NCBI RefSeq assembly: GCF_958450345.1
Contig: NC_088784.1
Span: 46,511,278-46,575,277 of the forward strand
DNA: 64,000 bases
Origin: Calliphora vicina
Taxonomy: Eukaryota > Arthropoda > Insecta > Diptera > Calliphoridae
Direction: 5' to 3'
Shown here piece after piece: positions 24,378 to 35,387 of the stretch (the stretch's first letter is position 1; every line of letters starts with the position of its first letter). The notes below the pieces were generated by a model. That model did no database searches and had not been told where the DNA came from. It worked only from the letters and a program-made list of their open reading frames with translations. The position numbers and the translations under genes were made by a program.

Positions 24378-25158
24378 TTTTAGAAACACTTACACACAAA
24401 TATGAAAAAAATCAATTTAAAAACATTTGTCTTGAGTTACAAAACATTTATTTTGATAGATATCCCACTCGCATCCCACTAAGCGAGCAAAAAGGTTTTA
24501 AAGGAAAAGACCTAAGCTTTCTTTTGAGAAAAAAAAATTAATAAAAAAAGAGTCCATTTTGGAAAAAAAAAGTCAAAAAGGTTTTTGATTTTTCAAAAAA
24601 AAGTAAAAAATTGTATGTCTTGAGTTACAAAACATTTTTTTTATAGATATCCCACTCGCATCCCACTAAGCGACAAAAAGGGTGTTAAAGGAAAACACAT
24701 AAGCTTTCTTCTGAGCGAAAAAAAAAATTAAAAAATGGGTCCATTTTTTTAAAAAAAGTCAACAAAGTTTTTGATTTTGCAAAAAAATTCAAAAATTTTA
24801 AATCTTGAGTTACAAAATATTTTTTTTGATAGATATCCCACTCGCATCCCACTAAGCGACCATATAGGTCGCTTAGGAAAAGACCTAAGCTTTCTTAAAA
24901 AAAATAAAAAAAAATAAAAAGGGCCCATTTTGAAAAAAAAGTCAAAAATATTTTTGATTTAAAAAAAAAAAAATATTTTATTAAATTTTTTTAATTTTTT
25001 TTTTCGAAAGATTGCATGAATAAATAAGAACAATAGGTAATAAGTTATATGGATAAAAAAAACACCTGTTTGGCCAAAATGTCAAATTTTGACCTCCTAT
25101 AACTCAGAGAGTTCTTGACCGATCTTGTTGAAAAATGGTGTCCGAATTACTATCCAAT
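24378..25158 (-). repeat. Right ~800-bp inverted repeat
   Basis: Reverse complement of 20733-21540, same three subrepeats (ATCCCACTCGCATCCCACTA at about 24462, 24648 and 24834). Confidence 0.9.
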
Positions 25159-25250
25159 AGAACTAACATTGGTGCAAATTTCATCGCGATCGGAAGACAT
25201 CGATTTCAAAAGTTGGTTCACTTGACGTGAAATGCCCCATATATATATTA

Positions 25251-26082
25251 GGGTGGGTCAATTTGTTCGGGCATGAAAAAGCGTGACAGGCATATAGCAA
25301 AATCGGAATCTACACACAAATCTAAGAAAATTACCAAAAGAAAGTATGGGTCTAAAATCAAAACCTAGCTCCCGCTGAGAGACTTCAAAATACACGTTTA
25401 AGAAATATCACTGTGCAACAAATTGAGACTTTTTGATTGGCACAGAAAAGCGACCATATAATTCTGAAAGGTGCATTATACTAACTGAAAAAGTTGTTAG
25501 TTAATGTCTGAGAGATTCTTATTGTCAGAATTATATCGTGGAATTTTATGGGGATCATTTTTGTGTAAGATCTTAACCCTCTATCTCCACTCTTTAGGGG
25601 TCTTTTTTCAAGAAACTCAGAAAAGGTCCTTTAAAAAAGGACATTTATTAATTTTAGTGAAGGTCACCAAAGATACGAAACGTTTACGATTAATTATATT
25701 ATATATCATTAGGATCATAAATAGATTTTTGGAGATTTTTTTAAAAATGTCAGATTTGCTAATTAAGCGCAAAGAGCTTTATTTACAACTTTGATAGCTT
25801 TGGTGACCCCCACTAAAGATTCAGACAAGGTGGACTATAAGTTTATTCTACAAAAATTATCTATTCAAAATGACCTTTCTGAATTATAGGGTCACTATTC
25901 TGTGCCAATTAAAAAGTCTCAATTTGTCGGACAGTGAAATTTCTTAAACGTGTATTTTGAAGTCTCTCAGCGGGAGCTAGTTTTTGATTTTAGACCCATA
26001 GTTTCATGGGGATATTTTCTTAGAATTTTTCGTAGATTACGTTTTTGCTATACGCCTGTTGACCAAAAATATTAACTCACCC
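25251..26082. mobile_element. TA-flanked inverted-repeat DNA element, non-coding
   Basis: The ends GGGTGGGTCAAT and GGGTGAGTTAAT (inverse) are flanked by TA at 25249-25250 and 26083-26084. Inverted repeats of roughly 200 bp share AGTCTCTCAGCGGGAGCTAG and AAGTCTCAATTTGT blocks. No transposase. The TA flank suggests Tc1/mariner-related or a similar TA-specific superfamily. Confidence 0.65.
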
Positions 26083-26189
26083 TAGGTTAGGTTATAAAGG
26101 CAGCTAGTATCAACCAGCTCACTTGGGTCCATGAATTGGTCCCTTTGTGATACCCTAGAGGATCATGCTCAGGATCTCAAGAGGTCCTT

Positions 26190-27194
26190 CACATGTCAGA
26201 ACTGGGTTCAGTGCCGAACCAACCTGATGCACAAATGACCGAATCCATCTTCCTGATATCCAGAGTAGATAGATCCGCTAGGCCGTGCAAAAATGGACTA
26301 CCTATTGTCGCAGACCTAACCCCTGATAGAGCAGGGCAGAGACAGAGGAGATGTTCAACCGTCTCATCCTCGTCTTCATCATGTCAACTCCTACAGAAGT
26401 CATTATATGGAGTATTCAGTCTCCTAGCATGAGCACCAATCAAGCAGTGCCCCGTAAGCACTGATATCAGAGCCCGTAACCTAACCCGTGGTAGCCCCGT
26501 AAGGGAAATTGACCTGTGATGGTCAAAAACGGGCCATGTGAGCCTCGATATCGAGCAATATGTCAAATTAGACCATGTGAGCTGAGCAGACTCAAATAAT
26601 TTACGCTGTATGATTAACTTATAGCAATATAGCGGTGTACCGACCAAATGATCGATCTCATCACTTTGTAGACGGGAGCCTCTTTTGGCCAGTTCATCCG
26701 CAATAGCATTGCCAGGTACACCAGAGTGACCAGGCACCCAGAATAACTCCAGGTTAGAATGTCTCGCCATCTTATTAAGAAATACCCGGCATTCATGTAC
26801 CAATATGGATGTCGAGTAGACGCCAGATAGAGATTTGATAGCTGGCTTACTGTCGGTACAGATTCGGATATTCACACCAATAGTACTTCATCCAGTGTAT
26901 TGCCCTTTTAATCGCTGAGATCTCAGCTTGAATTACACTACACTGATCATGTAGCCTGAAACACACCCCCCTCTGAAAATGGGGAATATAAAAGCCACCA
27001 CCACCCCAATCGCAGACTTGGAGCCATCTGTATATATGACATACAGTCCCTAGAAGGAGACTCGCCCACCAACGATACAGAGAAGCGTCTGTCAATAAAC
27101 TCGCCAAGTTTATTGCCAGTTGTTTGGCCATTAGATCAGCCGGTAGCCAGTGCATCACTACAAGCAGCACGAGAAGGAGTACTGCGCAGCGCAC
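26190..27194 (-). pseudogene. LOA-like LINE RNase H and C-terminal zinc-knuckle region
   Basis: RNase H motifs ICTDSKPAIKSL and ELFWVPGHSGVPGNAIADEL are visible (26384-26875). The C-terminal finger reads NDFCRS, then a stop codon where the sister copy at 44137 has Cys, then HDEDEDETVEHLLCLCPAL. The upstream frame 26847-27194 is degenerate. RNase H is present here but absent from the copy at 40284. Confidence 0.75.
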
Positions 27195-27691
27195 CCGTAA
27201 TCATTAGTACAGAGATACTCAGGATTCTCTCAATTATCCCACAGTAGGTGGATTTACTTAGAGCCTTCCACCATACTAGTGCTCCATACATTAGTATGGG
27301 CTTAACCACCATATCGAAAAGCCATTTCGCATTCCTAGGGCTTATTCCCCAGGTACCCCCAATGGCCCTTCTACAGGCATAAATAGCGATAGCCGCCTTG
27401 GATGCTCTCGCATGAATATTCTGGGTCCAGGATAGCTTAGAGTCTAAAATAATTCCCAGATACTTAGCACTATCCGAGAACTTAAGTTACACTCCGTTAA
27501 GGCGCGGTAATGGGAACGAGGGGATTTTGTACCTTCTGGAGAAAAGCACAAGCTCCGTTTTTCCCGGATTCACATCAAGTCCACTAGCAGTGCTCCTGGC
27601 TGAGTGTTTTTAGTGAAGATTGTGAAGTGAGTAGTATATTAATGGCAAGATTCCACAAGAGTGGCGATAAAACACCTCCCTGTGCAGTGCC

Positions 27692-28266
27692 TCAGTTCGC
27701 TAATCTAAAAATAGTAGCAGTTCCCATAGAGAAGATAATGACTCTATTGGTCAGAAGTCTACCTATGAAGCAGATAATAGACTGATCTATATCCAGACCG
27801 ACTAAAGCCGAAAGAATCGTCTCTGGCGTCGCATTGTTAAAGGCCCCTTCAATGTCCAAGAAGGCCACCAATGCATACTCTTTGTGCTCGAGTGATTTTT
27901 CTACGAATCCCACAAGCGAGTGTAGAGCCGTCTCAACAGATCTGCCCTTCATGTAGGCATGTTGAGACAAGGAAAGTCGATTCGGGTCAATCGATGAACG
28001 AAGGTGCAGATCAATCAACCTTTCCATGGTTTTCAAGAGGAAGGACGATAGGCTAATAGGCCTAAAGTCCTTGGGTCTAGTGTGAGAAGCCTTTCCTCCC
28101 TTAGAAATGAAGGCTACAGTTCATCTGGTCCACGACTCCGGAATAAGTGACCAAACTAAGCAGGCCGAATATATACGAGTCAACCAGGGTATAAATAATT
28201 CCTCATTCCGTTGCAGATCAGCCGGAATATGCCATTCGGACCCGGGGATTTATATGGGTCAAAGCT
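27692..28266 (-). pseudogene. LOA-like LINE reverse transcriptase fragment
   Basis: Minus-strand frame with HAYMKGRSVETALHSLV and FLDIEGAFNN (RT motif with the first catalytic Asp), preceded by a frame-disrupted SPGPNGIFPADLQ segment. It matches the RT of the LINE at 42140-43786 at many positions. The YADD box is deleted. Confidence 0.8.
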
Positions 28267-28880
28267 AAAAAAGCCTTTGTACCTTTTGCCACATATCTTT
28301 GACTATATATGTTGTACCGATTTTTCCAAACATTTTTGAGAAACTAGAAATATTAATAATAAATTTCATACCCTTAGGTCCTTTTGTTTTGGATCTATCG
28401 CATTTAAAATTCAGTTGATGAAAAAAATTCAAGTATTTGTCTTAAATAGCTGGCCACCCCTGTATGTAAATCAAAAACCGAAACGAAAAATAACACCACG
28501 ACCAACATTATCAAAAGCTTATGCGAAGTTTATATTTATGGAAAAAGTCATTAATTTGAGGTTAAGTTAGAATTACACGTTTTGTTAACAAAAGCAATAA
28601 CGTCCACCAAAATATTTAGTTTTTTTTAATTCCTTACTATCCCATCTCTTTATCATATTATGTACGATTTCCTTCAATTTGTTTAATAACTGATAAAAAA
28701 AACGTTTTAGTTTATATCAAAATTACACTTTTTGTGCTGCACTTTTCACGTTGCTTGCAAATGCCTACTTCGACTGCCCATAAATCAGCTGATATTTGTT
28801 TTTTACAAAAACCAAATATGCAGTTATTTGCTTTTATTTATTATTAATGGAAAGTCATTACAAAAACATTATTATTGTTA
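28267..28880. other. Unassigned, possible mariner-like terminus
   Basis: No coding frame. Near 28455 the minus strand reads CAGGGGTGGCCAGCTATTTA, which looks like a transposon end, but I found no partner terminus. Confidence 0.3.
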
Positions 28881-29334
28881 AAGCAAACAATTATTTACCT
28901 ACTGTGCAGCATAGCAATTTTCAAAATAAAGATTTCGCATATATAGTGTGACAAAGCTATTTCTTTTCGGCAATAACAGTGGGAATATGGTGTTATAATC
29001 ATTTAGCATTTAGTACCTACCTACCTCCTACCCTTATTAGTGAACACTTTATTTTGTCTGCTTCAAATGTATTTATGAATGGGGTCAATTATTGAATATT
29101 TGATGGTAAGATATTGCACCTTTGATATCTCCTCAGAAAAATCACAATTCTGGATTGCCTCTACAAGTCGTGAAAATTACAATTTCAACTCTTTTGCAGT
29201 AGGTACAGATGTTTTACTTATGATACGTTTCCTTAAAACATCAACAAAAGAAGTTATTCGGAGCAACTCTTTTTATGACGAATATTTTTCTGTTAGATCC
29301 AACAAACAGTTTTGTGAATCCTCTATTGCTAAAA
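28880..29334 (-). pseudogene. BEL/Pao integrase N-terminal region
   Basis: The minus strand from 29334 reads a BEL-like helical segment (LRKRIISK), DFSEEISKVQ, then LIRVGGR, which matches the conserved 'LRVGGRL' box upstream of BEL integrase, and then a frame-disrupted FPLLLPKRN segment. Stops are present. It continues the frame that ends at 35388. Confidence 0.7.
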
Positions 29335-29338
29335 ATAC

Positions 29339-29942
29339 TGTTACGAAATTGTACTTGAATTCAAATATAACGATTTTAAGGGCTGATTTAAAAGTAGCAT
29401 AATGCTTTCAAATAACAGTGCTGTACTAGCAAACTGTAACATATCTGTTGGCATTATTAAATAAAAACTTTCAGTTGACCATTGATCGTAAGTTGGCAAC
29501 GCTGTTTGAATTCGAATATTCAGTTAATGAACATTGTAGAAAGTACACCACAGATGGCGTATGATCTAGAATATTCGAACTTTCACAGTTAAAAAGCAAT
29601 CTAGAGTGCAGATGGCAGTGTTATAAATAGTGGCAGAGGTTGCAGTCGTTAGTGAGTTTATCAGAGACGCTTTTCGAATAAACATCTACTGAGTGCCTTA
29701 AAGTGTTTTGTGTTTTTTCAAGTAAATTCGTGTACATTATAAATTGTGTCTGTATTTCTGAGAATTTATAAACGTATATAAAAAAACATTGAGTGGCTAT
29801 TTAATTCTGTTGTTGTACATTTCAAAGAAATAAAGAGTTGTTACAATTTTCAAACTACTAAACGGCTTTTATTTGCAATCAAAAGTATCCGGTTTATTTA
29901 AAGGAAATAAACCAAACGTTTTGAAAACGTTAAAACGTAACA
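29339..29942 (+). repeat. 5' LTR of gypsy copy 3 (604 bp, most complete LTR here)
   Basis: TGTTACGAAATTG ... AACGTAACA. A TATA box TATAAATAG lies at 29622-29630 and an AATAAA signal at 29829-29834, fitting a U3-R-U5 layout. It is longer than the 525/535-bp LTRs of copy 2. Confidence 0.9.
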
Positions 29943-29944
29943 AT

Positions 29945-29963
29945 TGGTGTCTGAAGTGGGATT
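29945..29963 (+). other. Primer binding site of gypsy copy 3
   Basis: TGGTGTCTGAAGTGGGATT, one mismatch to the site in copies 1 and 2. Confidence 0.7.
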
Positions 29964-29977
29964 GCAAATTAATAAGC

Positions 29978-30127
29978 ATGAAGTTTGAGGAACTAAAAGT
30001 TGAACAACTCAAGAAAGAATTGAGTAAGTTGGAGCTACCAACAGTAGGTAACAAGGCAGAATTGCAGAAGAGGCTGATAGACGAATTCAAGCGGCGTGAT
30101 ATTGACATCGGTGCTTACGGCGTATGA
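29978..30127 (+). pseudogene. Gag start fragment, gypsy copy 3
   Basis: ATG at 29978 followed by the SAP-like segment LKVEQLKKELSKLELP and GNKAELQKRLIDEF. After GAY (about 30116) the sequence switches into LTR and stops at once. It confirms the start codon used for gag in the family. Confidence 0.8.
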
Positions 30128-30352
30128 TGTATAATATTCGAACTTTGACAGTTAAAAAGCAATCTAGATGGCAGTGTTATAAATAGTGGCAGATATTGCA
30201 GTCGTTAGTGAGTTTATCAGACACGCTTTTCGAATAAACATCAACTGAGTGCCTTAAAGTGTGTTGTGATTTTTCAAGTAGATTCGTGTACATTACAAAT
30301 TGTGTCTGTATTTCTGAGAATTTATAAACGTGTATAAAAAAACATTGAGTGG
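30116..30352 (+). repeat. 3' LTR of gypsy copy 3, left part
   Basis: Corresponds to the interior of the 5' LTR from GGCGTATGAT onward. It is cut at TTGAGTGG by the hAT element and continues at 35231-35383 to AACGTAACA. Confidence 0.85.
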
Positions 30353-31232
30353 TAGAGTTGGGTTTACTAGCTCAGTAAAGTGAGCGCTCTTTTCAGCTCA
30401 GCTCACTCAAATGAACTAGGTCGCTCTTTTAGCTCATTAGTTCAGTATGTTGTATAATGACTATCTCATTTTGTGAGTTGCTTGTAGTGAATTAAATCAA
30501 ATATCTCTGTTGTTAGTTATAAAAACACACATTCTTTTGACAATTAGAGATTTATGGGTTTGAAATAACTGATAAAAATTTAAATTTTAATTTTAAAAAA
30601 TAAAATTTTATTTTATTTAAATTAATATTTTTTCGGAAATGAGAGTGAATTTTTTTTTAATATTTCTAATTTCATATGCTAACTAAATGTTTAGACAATA
30701 TTTTTTAAGCAGAAAATGCACGAGTTTTGATCCTCTAAATTTCAGATCTTTTATATTGTTGTTTGTATTTAATATTATTTTAAAAACTTTTCAGTTATGG
30801 GTTATATTTGTGAGTATTTTAACTCACGCTATATTCAACACACCCCAGAGAAAAATATCCTTCCACCCGTTACTGGAAGTACTATTTTTGTGTAAATTAA
30901 AGAAAAGCAATTACATTTCAAAATTAGAGTAGCGAAGAAAAATTCATATGTATATTTATTAAAACAAATTAAAAATTCATATGTATATTTATTAAAACAA
31001 ATTAGAAATTCATATGTATATTTATTAAAAAAAATTAAAAATTCAGTCTTACATATTTTCATTTATATTTTATAAAAAAATATTACATTCATATTTAACA
31101 TTTAAAAAAGGCATTTTAACAAATAATATATGTACACATTTATTACATAAGTTCAATGTTTAGAATGTAAATAAGTAAAATTTTAGTAGAAAAGTAAATT
31201 AATAATATATGCATACATAAAAATTAAAAAAG

Positions 31233-33059
31233 TTACATATTATTGTGTAAAAATACCAAGCTTGAAACCTTATTGGGTTTTAGTAGAGTGCGTCTTTCGT
31301 TTATTATTTGGCCTGTGGCAGAAAATATACGCTCACATGGCACCGATGTGGCTACTATACAAAGCCTTTTTAAAGCGTAAATGTAAACTCGTGGATAAAG
31401 TTGTTTACGTTCTTTCCACCATGTGAGAGGATCTTTTTTTCTATCTAAATATTCCTCGTTTAAGTACTTGTCGAACTCCCTAATTCCAGCAGCAATATTA
31501 TTTTCAGGCCTTACTGTTTTATTAAAGTCATAATCATATTCATTCCATATACTAGATTCTTCATCATTGCTAGCAATCATTTCCGGGCAGGATTCTTCTG
31601 TAGTTTCGCTGTTTTGCAGTCTAATAAGAATTATTTGGTTTCGGAGGACTCTAACAGCACTCTCATACATAGAAACGTTTTTAAAGCCATTTCTTTTGAA
31701 CCTAGGGTCGAGAATAGTACTCTCAGCGTATAGTTGACTTCTCTCCAATTCTCCAAAGCGAGTAATAAGTCCATTTTTAATTATACGACTCATGGCTATT
31801 ATTCGTTCATTTGAAGAATTGCACCTGGATATCTTAGATTCTAATAGATTGCATAAAACTGTGACCTTAGAAAGCGTTACGTTTTTTTCTGCAGAAATTT
31901 CCTTGGTTACTTCATAAAAAGGTTTCAATATTAGAATTATTTCATCTAAAAGTACCCATTCGTCCAATGGCAGGGATAAATCAGGACGATTTAATGCCAA
32001 TGTGGAAATAACAGCATCTTTTATGCAGACAATTCTTTGAAGCATGTCATACGTGGAGTTCCAACGAGTGACAACGTCTTGTTTTAGTTTCAGTTCAGGA
32101 AGTTGCATTTGTTTTTGTGTTTCAATCAACTTTTTCAAACCTTGTGAACTCCTATGAAAGTATTCAACAATTCTTTTTATTTTTGTCATTGTATCACCCA
32201 CCTCTGCTACTGCAGCTTGGGCTATTAGGTTTAAGCTGTGAGCGAAACATGCGATGCCCTTCCACTGTCCCTGTCGAATTGCTGCTGTTATATTTGCCGC
32301 ATTGTCACTCACCACCGCAGTTATTTTATTATTAATTTCAAAATCTGACATGATTTTTTCTAAATAATTTGTCAAATTTTCAGCAGTATGCCTTTCGCCA
32401 AATTCATCGCATGCAATTAAATGCGATTTTAGATTAGTATCATCGTCAATATAATGCGCCGTAACTGCCAAATAGCTGACATTGGTTTTTGATGTCCACC
32501 CATCGGTTGTAAGGCAAACGGCTGTAGCTGTTACAAGTTGAATTTTTACATTTGATAAAATTTCATTATATACAGTTGGTAAAATGTTATTTGACAGCGT
32601 TTTTCTAGTTGGTAGCGTATATCCCGGACACTGTGAAACAACCTCGATGAGCTTTTTAAATTCCAGTTCCTCTACAATTCGTAAAGCATGGTGTCCTTTA
32701 GCTACCATTTTTAAGACTTGTTTGTCGATCTGTTCGACTTTACGAACTGGAGGTGGCTTGCGGAAAAAGTTTGTAATTGATTGAGATTGTGATGTTTGTG
32801 CACGAATTTGTGTGCTGGTGGATGGTTGGTCAACATGTATCACATCCGACTCTAAAATTTCTGTTGAAATTGGAGTAGAAGCCTGCCTCTCCAAATTCAA
32901 TTGGGTAAGTGGATGCTTTGACTTCATATGTCGAGAAAGATTTCCATGTGAACCTCCTGAAGTACTTAAACTTGTTTTACAATAGTTGCATTTGGCTCTT
33001 TTATTTCCATCTTCAGAGAAATGCAACCATATGGCACTATGTTTTCTTTTTTCCGACAT
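31233..33059 (-). CDS. hAT transposase with BED zinc finger
   Basis: ATG at 33059, 608 codons, no interruption. An N-terminal BED finger (residues ~1-50) has CNYC and the HMKSKH histidines. The RNase-H-like core shows CLTTDGWTS and VVSDNAANI, which carry the first two acidic residues. A hAT dimerisation domain lies at the C-terminus (CIVATSVPCERIFSATGQII ... RRTLLKPNKV). Length and domain order match ZBED/hobo-Ac-Tam3-type enzymes. It lies between intact ends with a perfect target duplication, so it could be a recently active source copy. Transcription and splicing are unknown. Confidence 0.92.
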   Translation of the reverse strand: MSEKRKHSAIWLHFSEDGNKRAKCNYCKTSLSTSGGSHGNLSRHMKSKHPLTQLNLERQASTPISTEILESDVIHVDQPSTSTQIRAQTSQSQSITNFFRKPPPVRKVEQIDKQVLKMVAKGHHALRIVEELEFKKLIEVVSQCPGYTLPTRKTLSNNILPTVYNEILSNVKIQLVTATAVCLTTDGWTSKTNVSYLAVTAHYIDDDTNLKSHLIACDEFGERHTAENLTNYLEKIMSDFEINNKITAVVSDNAANITAAIRQGQWKGIACFAHSLNLIAQAAVAEVGDTMTKIKRIVEYFHRSSQGLKKLIETQKQMQLPELKLKQDVVTRWNSTYDMLQRIVCIKDAVISTLALNRPDLSLPLDEWVLLDEIILILKPFYEVTKEISAEKNVTLSKVTVLCNLLESKISRCNSSNERIIAMSRIIKNGLITRFGELERSQLYAESTILDPRFKRNGFKNVSMYESAVRVLRNQIILIRLQNSETTEESCPEMIASNDEESSIWNEYDYDFNKTVRPENNIAAGIREFDKYLNEEYLDRKKDPLTWWKERKQLYPRVYIYALKRLCIVATSVPCERIFSATGQIINERRTLLKPNKVSSLVFLHNNM

Positions 33060-33511
33060 CTTAGTTTGAATTAAAAATATATTACAAATTAAGAAAAGTA
33101 TATCAATATAAAAAAAATTAAATTAAATAACACGAAAAACAACAAAATTTGCTCTAACAGCAAGTTTAAATTTAATTAAATGGGTCGTTTTCCAGGGTTC
33201 AGAAGAATTAGCTAATTTTTTGTTTTATACTCACATTCAAAAATGAGTAGCTAAGAATTTTTTGAATTTTAAGCACACATACATTTGTTTTTTCTTTTAA
33301 GACTTAAAAATTTTTGACTTTGAAACACGTGTGTTTGCTATGCTTCGTCCAAACACAACCAACAACAATGCATAATGAATTTCTGAAAAAAAAAATAAAA
33401 AATGACGATAGTCCGCCTCATGTGTTTTCATCGCTAGCTAAACGATGAATGAACAGAAGTCTTTAAAAGAGCATAACAAATGTGTGTAAATGTTTTAAAC
33501 AATTGTATGAC

Positions 33512-33986
33512 CAAGGTTGCCAACTCTTCAGCTCAGAAAATGGCTAGATTTAGAAATAAAAATAGCTAGAAATGGCTAAAACCCAAAATAACTCCATACA
33601 AAAATAATTTTAACCGATAGTTTAATTAATTAGCAGATTAAAAATTGTAATATCAATAAAAATGTTTCGTTTTTTGATAAATTAAACAAATTTCTGGGCA
33701 CTTATAAACAAAATCGGATCCATTGAAGAAATGCAAAATTCGTACATATATGTAATCAGACTGAGATAATTTATGTGAATTTAGTGCTGGAGACACTTTC
33801 AATTTATTCAAATCAATCTCCCCATTTAGTAAATGAATTTGGGGACTATGATTTTGAAATAAACGGTTCAACTTATTGATATCATAAATTTACATTTTTC
33901 CAAAAAACTTTTTTTTTAAAAAATAAAACTTTTTGCATCTCAAAAACCTTGCAAAACAAGGGAAAACTTGACATATGGTAACACTG
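33512..33986. repeat. Longer relative of the 13429-13723 MITE, inside the hAT element
   Basis: From CAAGGTTGCC to GGTAACACTG. It shares GTGCTGGAGACACTTTCAAT, CAATCTCCCCATTT and AAAACCTTGC blocks with 13429-13723. The left end is more diverged and the 8-bp flanks do not match well. Confidence 0.65.
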
Positions 33987-35387
33987 TATACATCATTGAT
34001 TTATGCATAGACAACAACTAGATAGGTAACTGAGAGCCAAAAACCTAAGTCTGTTGTCAAAAACCTAATTCATGAGAATGTATTGCATGTATTTTGTTAT
34101 TGTATCACCCGTATGTGTGAAAAGAGAGTAATTTTTCAATATAAATTTCTCTCTCCTTCCGTTCTATGCGTTTATTCTATGGATTTATGTATGTTCGGAC
34201 TTTTTTTATATTCATGTGTGAGTTTGTTTTATTTGTTTCGATAAAAAATTAAAAAATAAAAAACGGCCCTTTTTACATGTTCCAACTTTGAATGCGTGCA
34301 ACTTTTTATAGGGACGAGATAACTGTTAGCAAGTTGTTTTTATTTTATTTAGCGTTCTATCGCCAAAATAGCTGATATTTAAAAAAAAAATTCGACCCTC
34401 CATAGGCCCGCTATATCTAAAAAAAACAAAAAAAGATCGAGCAAAATTAAAAAAAATAAATAAATAAATAAACCCAAATATCTCCTCAACTAAAAGTGAT
34501 AACCTACATATCTAAGGGTGTTTTTTGTAGATCTTCTAAAGGGCTATTTACATTTAAAATTTCAGCTCATTCGGATCATAAATGGATTTTTGACGATTTT
34601 TTAAAAAATGTGAGACCCGAGGTGACGAACTTTGAGGGGCCACGCACTGGCCCCCATTACCCTTAGAAAGCTGAAAAACTGAAAATAAACTCGAAAACCC
34701 CTCAGCTCCAACCATGTGAAATTTCTTAACAATGTATATAATAGTTCGCGAGATATCAAATTATTTCCAAAAAAAATAGTTTCAAAAGCATTCTTATTTT
34801 CTTCATGTATGTATATATGTATGTATGTATGTATGTACGTATTACAAACGTTGTATCATATCAAAGCAAAAATATATACGCGGCAGAGCATGGGAGTATA
34901 CGATCATATACATACATAACAAACATACATTCGAATGATTGTTTTATTTTTGTTGGACACAATACTCACTCATTTTTCAATGTCAGTGAGCGAAAGAATG
35001 TTAGAGCATTGAAACAGTGAAACATGTGAAACATTGAAACATGAGCTGCTTGTGCAGCTCTTTCATGAGTACTGAAAGAAGTATGTCATACTACAAAACA
35101 GCTCAGTTGAAAACTGAGCGTTTTCAACTGAGCGCTGAGCTGAAAACGCTCAGTATGATGAATGATTCACTTCGCTCAGTTGAGTGAATAGTTCAATTGA
35201 ACTAGGTCTTTCATGAGCTACACAACTCTATTGAGTGGCTATTTAATTCTGTTGTTGTACATTTCAAAGAAATAAAGAGTTGTTACAATTTTCAAACTAC
35301 TAAACGGATTTTATTTGCAATCAAAAGTATCCGGTTTATTTAAAGGAAATAAACCAGCGTTTTGAAAAGGTTAAAACGTAACAATAC

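Larger units (their letters stand above)
20733..25248 (-). mobile_element. DNA transposon with ~800-bp inverted repeats (Sola-like, tentative)
   Basis: Two near-identical inverted arms (20733-21540 and 24378-25158) flank a single transposase-like gene on the minus strand. The right end continues for ~90 bp beyond the arm to TTCACTTGACGTGAAATGCCCC, which the left end lacks, so the left terminus is probably truncated and no target duplication can be read. Each arm carries three ~200-bp subrepeats centred on GCTTAGTGGGATGCGAGTGG. The encoded protein has SDG...HGKGACDGIG motifs; the superfamily assignment is inferred from memory of such proteins. Confidence 0.7.
26085..28266 (-). mobile_element. 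LOA-like LINE, 5'-truncated, minus strand
   Basis: The 3' end on the left carries GGTTAGGTTA (AACCTAACC tail on the minus strand) and shares GGACCCAAGTGAGCTG with the plus-strand LINE at 40284. The 5' side stops abruptly at the RT segment SFDPYKSPGP (about 28266), as expected for incomplete target-primed reverse transcription. The coding sequence has stops and a deletion across the RT YADD region near 27650. Confidence 0.8.
30353..35230 (-). mobile_element. hAT transposon, complete-looking, perfect 8-bp duplication TTGAGTGG
   Basis: Starts TAGAGTTGGG and ends CACAACTCTA (inverse TAGAGTTGTG), flanked by identical TTGAGTGG at 30345-30352 and 35231-35238. Both subterminal regions are crowded with CTCAGT/GAGCTGA/TTGAACTAGG motifs in both orientations, which is typical of hAT transposase binding regions. 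It encodes one 608-aa transposase on the minus strand and carries a MITE-like repeat at 33512-33986. Confidence 0.92.
29339..35383 (+). mobile_element. Gypsy copy 3, internally deleted, with perfect ATAC duplication
   Basis: Flanked by ATAC at 29335-29338 and 35384-35387. It consists of a full 5' LTR (29339-29942), primer binding site, ~50 gag codons, and then a junction at about 30116 directly into the middle of the 3' LTR, so nearly all coding sequence is lost. A hAT transposon (30353-35230) sits in the 3' LTR. Opposite orientation to copies 1 and 2; host is the BEL element. Confidence 0.9.

Noticed and set aside
33512..33986. Clear hAT target duplication for this repeat
   Set aside because: The 8-bp flanks TGTATGAC-like and TATACATC do not match, so only family similarity is claimed.
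34804..34840. TATG-rich frame (MYVYMYVC)
   Set aside because: Microsatellite translation inside the hAT element.
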